A stretch of DNA of 9,199 nt, from positions 3,299-12,497 of the forward strand of contig DMFR01000162.1 of assembly GCA_003450125.1 (NCBI GenBank), read 5' to 3'. Below the pieces are notes generated by a model, which had not been told where the DNA came from, ran no database searches, and worked only from the letters and a program-made list of their open reading frames with translations. Numbering within the stretch: the stretch's first letter is position 1; every line of letters starts with the position of its first letter. Positions 1 through 7,300 of this stretch are shown piece by piece. Source of the DNA: Prolixibacteraceae bacterium. GTDB taxonomy: Bacteria > Bacteroidota > Bacteroidia > Bacteroidales > Prolixibacteraceae. The position numbers and the translations under genes are program-made.

Positions 1-48
1 GTCGAAGACCTGACAGCGTTAAATAAGACCTGGAAATTAAAACTTTGA
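1..48 (+). CDS. Possible C-terminal tail of an upstream gene (partial)
   Basis: Frame 1 is open from the window edge to a TGA at 46-48 and would encode a 15-residue tail ending KTWKLKL. If real, the stop lies 9 bases before the ATG of the next gene, which would suggest co-transcription. The stretch is far too short to assign a family. Frame 3 also stays open to a TAA at 24-26, so the choice of frame rests only on plausibility. It may equally be non-coding leader sequence. Confidence 0.25.
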   Translation, partial: VEDLTALNKTWKLKL

Positions 49-57
49 AGAATTAAA

Positions 58-729
58 ATGAGGGATCTTTTGTACATAGAACGATTGGTAATGGCAGCGC
101 TGCTGCTCTTGCTGCTGGCTTTGGCTCCTGCCAAGGCCCAGACGGTCGTGTTCAAGGGACAGATCGCTCCATTGGAAGTAGAACAAAAAGGCTATGATAC
201 TTATACCTGGGAATTGTACAAGGATTCGACGGTCAATTTTGCCATAGTGGATGGTGACCCGATGCCTTCCAGTTATGCTGAATTTGTAGGAGACAATGCC
301 GGGCCATTGGTGAATGTGAAATGGCTGGAACCGGGGACCTTCTTCTTTAAAGTGAGGGCAGTCAATGTGGCTGGTTGTACGATGAATTTGAAAATTGGAA
401 TCATTAAAGTGATTGAGGCCAAGCCAACAGCGGTCATTGTTTCACCTGACCTGATGATGACGTGTATTGATGAACCGACCACGCTTGAAGTCGTGTTAAC
501 GGGTTCAGGGCCCTGGGAATTCAGCTATACGGACGGAACTACCATTGAAACGGTGAAAGGGATTACAGACCCCAATTATCAACTGAAGGTCAATCCCAAG
601 AGTACGACGGTATACTGGATTACAGAGGTGAAGGATATGTTCGAATCCAATTCTGATGATTCGAATTCGGTCATGGTGGTGGTGAACCCAAAGCCGGTGA
701 TAGGGAAGATCTATCAGTGGGAGCCGTAG
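58..729 (+). CDS. Small secreted Ig/PKD-like protein, paralogous to the N-terminus of the giant adhesin
   Basis: Seen: a 223-residue protein with a clear Sec signal peptide, made of a charged start, a leucine-rich core at about residues 10-22 and a probable signal peptidase I site after AKA at residue 27. Two beta-rich domains follow. Domain 1 (about 28-121) has a YTW motif at W51, W89, a PGT turn at G93 and C107. Domain 2 (about 122-214) has the GPWEFSYTDG pattern common in Ig-like domains of Bacteroidota surface proteins. There is no type IX sorting domain, no lipobox and no transmembrane segment after the signal, so it should end in the periplasm or be released. Domain 1 lines up with the N-terminal domain of the giant protein downstream. 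The ATG at 58 is preferred because it gives the full signal peptide; ATG 91 is a weaker alternative. The precise function is unknown; a partner or accessory of the adhesin is inferred from homology and position. Confidence 0.85.
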   Translation: MRDLLYIERLVMAALLLLLLALAPAKAQTVVFKGQIAPLEVEQKGYDTYTWELYKDSTVNFAIVDGDPMPSSYAEFVGDNAGPLVNVKWLEPGTFFFKVRAVNVAGCTMNLKIGIIKVIEAKPTAVIVSPDLMMTCIDEPTTLEVVLTGSGPWEFSYTDGTTIETVKGITDPNYQLKVNPKSTTVYWITEVKDMFESNSDDSNSVMVVVNPKPVIGKIYQWEP

Positions 730-750
730 GGGAAGTGAGAAGTGGTCATT

Positions 751-771
751 AAGAAATAAGGAATATGAAAC
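751..771 (+). repeat. Short heptamer run after the first gene
   Basis: Three consecutive 7-base units, AAGAAAT, AAGGAAT and the degenerate ATGAAAC, start 21 bases after the stop codon of the small gene. The first two match units in the arrays at 1182-1251 and 9162-9199, on the same strand. Confidence 0.55.
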
Positions 772-828
772 GTCCATGACAATATTATTTTGACACACAG
801 GAGGATGATTAAAAACAAAATGAAAAAT

Positions 829-941
829 AAACACATAGACACATAGAAAGAACACATAGAAAGAACACATAGAATAATTAAAAAGAAAGAACAATTTAAA
901 ACTATGTGTTTTTACTATGTGTCCTATGTGCCTATGTGTTT
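829..941. repeat. Inverted repeat with arms of tandem ACACATAG words
   Basis: The left arm carries four copies of ACACATAG (831-838, 839-846, 852-859, 865-872). The right arm carries the complement CTATGTGT at 902-909, 915-922 and 932-939, plus CTATGTGC with one change at 924-931. The outer ten bases (829-838 against 932-941) pair perfectly and the inner words pair with small bulges, giving an imperfect hairpin with a loop of about 29 bases at 873-901. The transcript could fold; the element could act as a transcript-end or stability structure, or be a dispersed repeat. From memory, similar strings occur between genes in other Bacteroidota, but this is unverified. Confidence 0.8.
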
Positions 942-982
942 AAAAATTATAGACAGATGAATAAAATGAAAATATTATGGGG

Positions 983-1136
983 AAAACCTTATCTTCCTTC
1001 TTCAACCTTAGTAACTAAAGGAATACCCTTTCCTTCAACCTTATTCACCTTATATTTAATAGAATAAGGTGAATAAGGTTGGACTCTGGTAGTTGTTGAA
1101 CAGTTACTAAGGTTTAAAAAGGAAGGTGATGGTTTT
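983..1136. repeat. Nested imperfect palindrome, about 154 bp
   Basis: Three concentric complementary layers are visible. The core is an 18-bp perfect stem (1036-1053 with 1064-1081) around a 10-base loop. A middle layer pairs AACCTTAGTAACT at 1004-1016 with AGTTACTAAGGTT at 1102-1114. The outer layer pairs TTCCTT at 994-999 with AAGGAA at 1119-1124, and AAAACC at 983-988 with GGTTTT at 1131-1136. The left arm also contains a direct repeat, TTCAACCTTA, at 1001-1010 and 1034-1043. There is no coding capacity. It could be a REP/MITE-like palindromic element or a strong RNA hairpin in the leader of the giant gene. Confidence 0.8.
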
Positions 1137-1181
1137 TCTAATTAGAAAGATTATTTCCCATACGAAACATTATAGAGCCAT

Positions 1182-1251
1182 AAGAACAAAGGAACAAGAA
1201 CAAAGGAACCAGAAATAAGAAATAAAGAACAAGAAATAAGGAACAAAGAAG
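1182..1251 (+). repeat. Array of ten purine-rich heptamers
   Basis: Ten consecutive 7-base units sit in strict register: AAGAACA, AAGGAAC, AAGAACA, AAGGAAC, CAGAAAT, AAGAAAT, AAAGAAC, AAGAAAT, AAGGAAC, AAAGAAG. The 14-base pair AAGAACAAAGGAAC is repeated exactly at 1182-1195 and 1196-1209. The array ends 55 bases before the chosen start of the giant gene, so it lies in its leader or promoter region. Copy-number change by slippage there could alter spacing, but that is inference. Confidence 0.8.
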
Positions 1252-1306
1252 AAAAATGGGTTAATTACAGTCTGATTTGTGCAAGGCTGGGATTGAAATT
1301 GAAAAG

Positions 1307-4300
1307 ATGATAAAAATGTTCAAATATCTATACGCGATGATATTACTGATTGCTGCTTTACAGGCAGTCGGGGAAGACTATGTCATCGACAAGGTATGTG
1401 TAGGGTCGATCAGGCATTACCGGGTGGAAGGGGAGCAGGGATCAACTTATACCTGGCTGCTGACCAATTCGTCAGACGTCAAGGTTCCTCTGGACAATGA
1501 AGGTGGTCAGGAATTTACGGGTAAGGACGCTGATGGGTTCCCCACCTATGGAAATGAAGCCACCATCCAATGGAAAACTGCCGGGACTTATCAGTTGAAA
1601 GTGATTCAAATTTCAGTTTACAATTGTGATACCATCGAACAGGGATCAGTAGAAGTATTTGATCTTCCGCTGGCATTTGCAGGTAATTCCTTATCAATTT
1701 GTTCAAGTACAACGATAGAACTGACCTCTTCTACAGTATCAAACGCGGGCAGTATCCTTTGGACCAGCTCGGGAGATGGGAGTTTTGAAGACCCGGTTGC
1801 TGTACAGACCACTTACCACCTGGGAGCAGGCGACCGGATAAAAGGAAGCATCCTACTCACCCTAACGGCCGAGGGAAAAGGAAATTCACCCACCTGTAAG
1901 CCGGCCGTTTCCAGCTTGACGGTCACCTTTAAAGAACTTCCTACACTGGTTACGAACGATCCCGCCTCGGTTTGCCTTCCGCTGACCATTGACCTCACTG
2001 ACCCCTTGATTACCCAGGGGAGCGATCCGGATCTGGTCTACAAATATTATGTGGACAGGGATGCCAAGGTCGAATTAACCAATGCCAAGACGATTAATAA
2101 AGACGGTACTTATTATATCCAGGGGACCAATTCAAGTGGGTGCTTTGTTTTAGACTCCATTGAGGTTAAATTTGAAGAGCAGTATATTCCTTCGTTTGCA
2201 TCCATTGGTGAATTGTGCCTGAATAGTATAGCTCCCCTGCTGCCACCTTCCGATTTTAAAGGCTATACAGGGGTTTGGGACCCCGCGGTCATTTCCACCG
2301 ATGTGGAAGGGGTAAAGACTTACACCTTTACTCCCGATCCGGGTCAGTGTGCAAAGTCCATCAACATAGAGGTGAAAGTTTCCAAAACCATTCAACCCGC
2401 CTTTGTTCCCATTACGACCTGCCAGGGCAGCCTCGTGAAGCCTTTACCCAATGTATCTTCGTCTGGTATATTTGGTACCTGGAGCCCATCGGTCATTTCC
2501 ACGGATATAATTGGTCCGTTTACTTATGTATTTACTCCGGAAGATCCCGGGGGGTGTGCTGAAAAGGCCACACTGGAAGTTACCATTACCCCCTTATGGC
2601 CATCACATTTCAAGTTTAACACCACTTTTTGTCTGAATGATGTCGCTCCTGCCTTGCCATTGACTTCCATGGAAGGATTTACGGGTACCTGGCTGCCTCC
2701 AGCTATTGTCACCAGTAAATCGGGAAGTTCATTCTATACTTTTATCCCCAATCCAGGGCAATGTGCCGACAATGCGACAGTGGTAGTGTCAATTGATCAG
2801 AAAAAAGTCCCCCAATTTGATCCTGTTGGTCCATTGTGTGCGGGTAGTGAGGTGACCTTGCCCGACTTATCGACCAATGGCATTAAAGGCACATGGTCGC
2901 CCTCCTCAGTGATCAATACCCAATATGGAGGGACCTTTACCTACAAGTTTACGCCCGATGCCGGTGTTTGTGCCGATGAATATGATATGCCGGTAGTGGT
3001 CCATGATCCGGTAACAGTGACCGTAAAAGCCGATGCAGTGGCCGTTTATGGGGGGACTACCAAAGTGACGGTGACTGCATCCGGGGGGTCTGGGAAAGGC
3101 TATTCAGGAATTGGCGATTTTGATAATGTGAGTGTGGGCTGGCACACCTATGATGTGATGGATGATGAAGGATGCCAGGGATCGAAAGATATATATATCG
3201 CGGATCATCAGGATTTTGAAGTGGTGGCCTTTATAAAGGATATGATATGCAGCGGCGGTCAGGCGGTAGTTACATTGACTCCTTCAGGTGGACAGGGACC
3301 TTATACATACTCCTATACTGGAGGTGATGTAGCTAAACACGAATCTTCTGATCCTGATAATGTCTTTCGCCTCAGGACTTCCAATAGTCCCTGCATTTTT
3401 AGTGTATTTGATAGTAATGGGTTGCATGGTGAATCTGAACCTATTACCATTAGTGATCCGGTAGGTTTAATCCTGGCAACCAGCTCCACGGCTCCAACCT
3501 GTGTTGACGGGAATGATGGAACGGCTTCGGTGACTTACACCAATGCAGTGGGCAGTGCGGTCTACTTCCAGTGGGATGATTCAATGAAGCAGCCCACGCG
3601 CGTTGCAACGGGATTGATGCCGGGAACTTATAAGGTGGAAGTGATGGATGGCTGTGGCACGAAAAGCCAAACCGTCATTGTACCCAATGCTCAACCAATG
3701 ACTTTGGCCGCGATAGGGATACCAAGTGACTGCCATGGTGCAGATGGAAGTCTTCAATTTGACTTTACCCGTGTCCCGGATGGGAAATATACTATTTCGT
3801 ATGATGGCGGCCAGTTAGACACAGTGGCCGTTTCAGGAGGAAAAGCCAAGGTTGATCTACCGGTTGGGACTTACAATAACCTGAGGATAAATGTGAAGGG
3901 GTGTATTACAGCAAATGGTGTATCTGTGATAGTAGGTTCTGCCATTCCTCAGATTGTACAAGCTTCACGCATCCTTCCAACTTGTAAAATTCCCACGGGA
4001 ACAATTGTGATTACAGAACCAAAATCGGGTTCGGGTTTCCTTTATAGTTATGACAATGGCCTTACCTGGGTTGCCTCGTCCTTTCAGGCAGGACTGAATC
4101 CTGGAATTTACCAGTTAAGGGTTAAAAGGGTGATTACGGATTGTATCTCAGATCCTGTTGCAATTAAACTCGATTCGGTACCCGGAGGACCAGCCTCTCC
4201 CACGGTCAAGGTAAAGCAGCCAGATTGTACCCTTGCCACAGGTATTATTGCAGTTATGAAACCCTTGCCGGCAGCAGGTATTACTTATACCCTTACCGGA

Positions 4301-7300
4301 ATAAATCCGGTGGCAGCAGCCCAAAGTAATACAACCGGAATATTTTCCCCGTTGAACCCTGGGGACTATGAGGTTGGTTTCACCAATGCCGGTGGCTGCG
4401 TGTCTGTACCAACCCCTGTAACGATTATGCCTGTCCCTGGCGCATTGGCTGCTCCTGCAGCCCGTGTGAAAGCCCAGCCCGATTGTGTGCTTTCTCTGGG
4501 AACCATTGAAGTAACCCTGCCACTGGGTGCAGCCTACCAATATAGTATTGATGGGGTCAAATTCCAGAGTAGTCCTCTATTTAAGGGATTGCTAGCCGGA
4601 AGTTATCCGGTGACCGTAAAGGAAACGGCCACCAGTTGTGTTTCAGGGCCAACTACCTTAATTATCAATCCTGCTCCGGGAGCGCCGGCTGCTCCCAATG
4701 CCGGGGTGACAGTCCAGCCTGATTGTGTTATTTCCCTGGGGACCATTCAAGTGAGTTTTCCATTGGGAACAGCCTACCAATATAGCATTAACGGGACCAC
4801 CTTCCAGAGCAGTCCTGTATTTAAGGGATTGCCAGCCGGCAGTTATCCGGTGACCGTAAAGGAAACGGCCACCAATTGTGTTTCAGGGCCAACTACCTTA
4901 ACTATCAATCCTGCTCCTGGTGCACCGGCAGCCCCTGAAGCAAGTGTAACCGATCTGCCAGATTGTGTTGTTCCCTTGGGAACACTTGAAGTAACTTCAC
5001 CGTTGGGTGCAGCCTACCAATATAGTGTTGACGGGACCACCTTCCAGAGCAATCCTGTATTTGCAGGTTTGCCTGCCGGCAGTTATCCGGTAACAGTAAA
5101 GGAAACGGCCACCGGTTGTGTTTCATCGCCCACCCTCCTAACTATAGATGCGGCTCCGGGCGCCCCGGCTGCCCCTATGGCAGGGGTAACAGATCAGCCT
5201 GATTGTATCCTTGCAAGCGGAACCATTGAAGTAACCCTTCCATTGGGTGCAGCCTACCAATATAGTGTTGACGGGATCAACTTTCAGAGCAGTCCTGTAT
5301 TTAAGGGTTTGCTAGCCGGCAGTTATCCGGTAACAGTAAAGGAAACGTCCACCGGTTGTGTCTCAGCGCCTACCACATTAACGTTGAATCCTGTTCCTGT
5401 TATACCGGCTCCGGAAGCCAGGGTGACAGGTCAACCTGACTGTGTTCTTTCCCTGGGATCAATTGAAGTAACTGCGCCATTGGGTACGGCCTACCAATAT
5501 AGTGTTGACGGGATCACCTATCAGGACAGTCCTGTATTTACAGGGTTGTTTGCCGGCAATTATCCCGTAACCCTTAAGGTAAGGGCCACCGGTTGTGTTT
5601 CAGCAGCAATCACCTTAACGATAGATCCTGCTCCGGGTGCCCCAGCAGCCCCAGCAGCAAAGGTCAATGTCCAGCCTGACTGCGTCGTTTCCCTGGGAAC
5701 CATTGAAGTAACGGAGCCATTGGGTATAGCTTTCCAATATAGCGTAAACGGGACTACCTTCCAGAGCAGTCCGGTATTTGCAGGTTTGCTTTCGGGCAGT
5801 TATCCGGTAACGGTAAAAGAAAAGGCCACCGGTTGTGTTTCAGCGCCCACCACACTCACTATAAATCCTGCATTGAGCGTACCAGTTGTCCCTGAAGCAG
5901 AAGTGACCGATCAGCCTGACTGTTTCCTTGCAAGCGGCACAATCGAAGTAAGGGTGCCATTGGGTGCAGTCTACCAATATAGTATTAATGGGACCAGTTT
6001 CCAGAGCAGTCCAGTATTTGCAGGTTTATATGCGGGCAGTTATGCTGTAACTGTAAAGGAAACGGGCTCCGGCTGTGTTTCGGTAGGATCGACCCTAACG
6101 ATCGTTCGTGCCCTGGGAGCGCCTGCCACCCCTGTTGCAAGGGTATCAGCCCAGCCTGATTGTGTTCTGTCAGTAGGAACCATCGAAGTAAGCGCACCAT
6201 TGGGTACGGACTACCAATATAGCGTTGATGGGACTATCTTCCAGAGCAGTCCTGTATTTACAGGCTTGCCTTCTGGAAATTATCCTGTAACTGTAAAGGA
6301 AACGGCTACTGGTTGTGTTTCTGAACCAACCACATTAACTATAAATCCTGCATTGAGTGTACCGGGTGCCCCCATAGTTATTTTAACAGATAAGCCTGAT
6401 TGTATCCTTGCAAGCGGAACACTTGAAGTAACTTCACCGTTGGGTGCAGCCTACCAATATAGTGTTGACGGGATCACCTTCCAGAGCAGTCCGGTATTTG
6501 CAGGTTTGTTTGCCGGCAGTTATCCTGTAACCGTAAAGGAAATGGGTACAGGCTGTGTTTCTGCGTCAACCCTGCTGACCATAGATCCAGTACCGGGAGC
6601 GCCGGCTGCCCCTGAAGCCTTTGTATCAGTACAGCCTGACTGCACTATTTTAACCGGAACAATTACGGTAACTTCACCAACACCGGCTGCCGGTATTACT
6701 TTTATCCTTAAAGGAATTAATCCGGTGGTAGGAAAAGTAAGTAATACGACCGGAATATTTCCTTCTTTGAACCCGGGTATTTATGAAGTTGGAGTTACCA
6801 ATGCCGATTTTTGCGTTTCTGCATCAACCACGTTAACAGTAATACCTGCACTGACACCTGATGCACCTGTGAGTTCTGGTGACCTTGCTGATTGTGCCGG
6901 TAGTCCGCTTTTGCCGCTCGATGCCAATGTAGCCATTACGGCTGAACCGGGCACTACAATTACCTGGTGGGATAAGCCTACGGGTGGAAACAAGGTAGTC
7001 CCAACGCTCAGTACAGCAACTATCAAGACTTATTATGCCCAGGCATCGAAGGATCTTTGTGTAAGCGCTACCCGTACGCCGGTTACGCTGACCATCCATG
7101 CAATTCCAGCGGTACCTGTTGCAAAAGTTACCATTCCCCCGACCTGTAACAATATGGATGGGACGGTGGTCGTCGCCAGCCCCAAAGGATTCAAATACAA
7201 ATATGCAATCAATAATGGCACACCTCAGGCTTCGACCGTATTTGCAGGTTTGAAAACAGCTACTTATACCATTACTGTAACAGATACGGTGACCAATTGT

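Larger units (their letters stand above)
730..1306. other. Structured, AT-rich intergenic spacer
   Basis: This spacer between the two genes has no credible coding frame on either strand. It contains, in order, a short heptamer run (751-771), an ACACATAG/CTATGTGT inverted repeat (829-941), a 154-base nested palindrome (983-1136) and a ten-unit heptamer array (1182-1251). I saw no good match to the Bacteroidota promoter consensus (TTG then TANNTTTG), so the promoter of the giant gene could not be placed. Neither hairpin is followed directly by a long T tract, so neither is a textbook intrinsic terminator. Confidence 0.7.

Noticed and set aside
785..792. TTATTTTG as a possible Bacteroidota -7 promoter element
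   Set aside because: It misses the conserved A of TANNTTTG and no TTG-type -33 element lies at the right distance upstream.
799..846. Perfect AGGAGG followed at once by an ATG and a 13-codon frame
   Set aside because: There is no spacing between the AGGAGG and the ATG, the peptide runs into the ACACATAG repeat, and Bacteroidota rarely depend on this signal.
829..941. Short repeated words considered as a CRISPR array
   Set aside because: The repeats are 8 bases with spacers of 0-5 bases and are arranged as inverted arms, unlike CRISPR repeats of about 24-47 bases with uniform unique spacers.
1036..1081. 18-bp stem as a classic intrinsic terminator
   Set aside because: The stem is AT-rich and is followed by GGACTCTGG rather than a T tract, and it is embedded in a larger palindrome.
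1272..1279. CTGATTTG as a possible -7 element for the giant gene
   Set aside because: Only the TTTG half matches, and the region where a -33 element should lie is the purine-rich tract without TTG.
4148..4540. Antisense open frame of 130 codons
   Set aside because: It lies opposite the SprB-like repeat coding region, has no recognisable domain, and its composition reflects the complement of the repeat codons. Similar antisense frames elsewhere (505-894, 8024-8392, 8543-8857) were dropped for the same reason.
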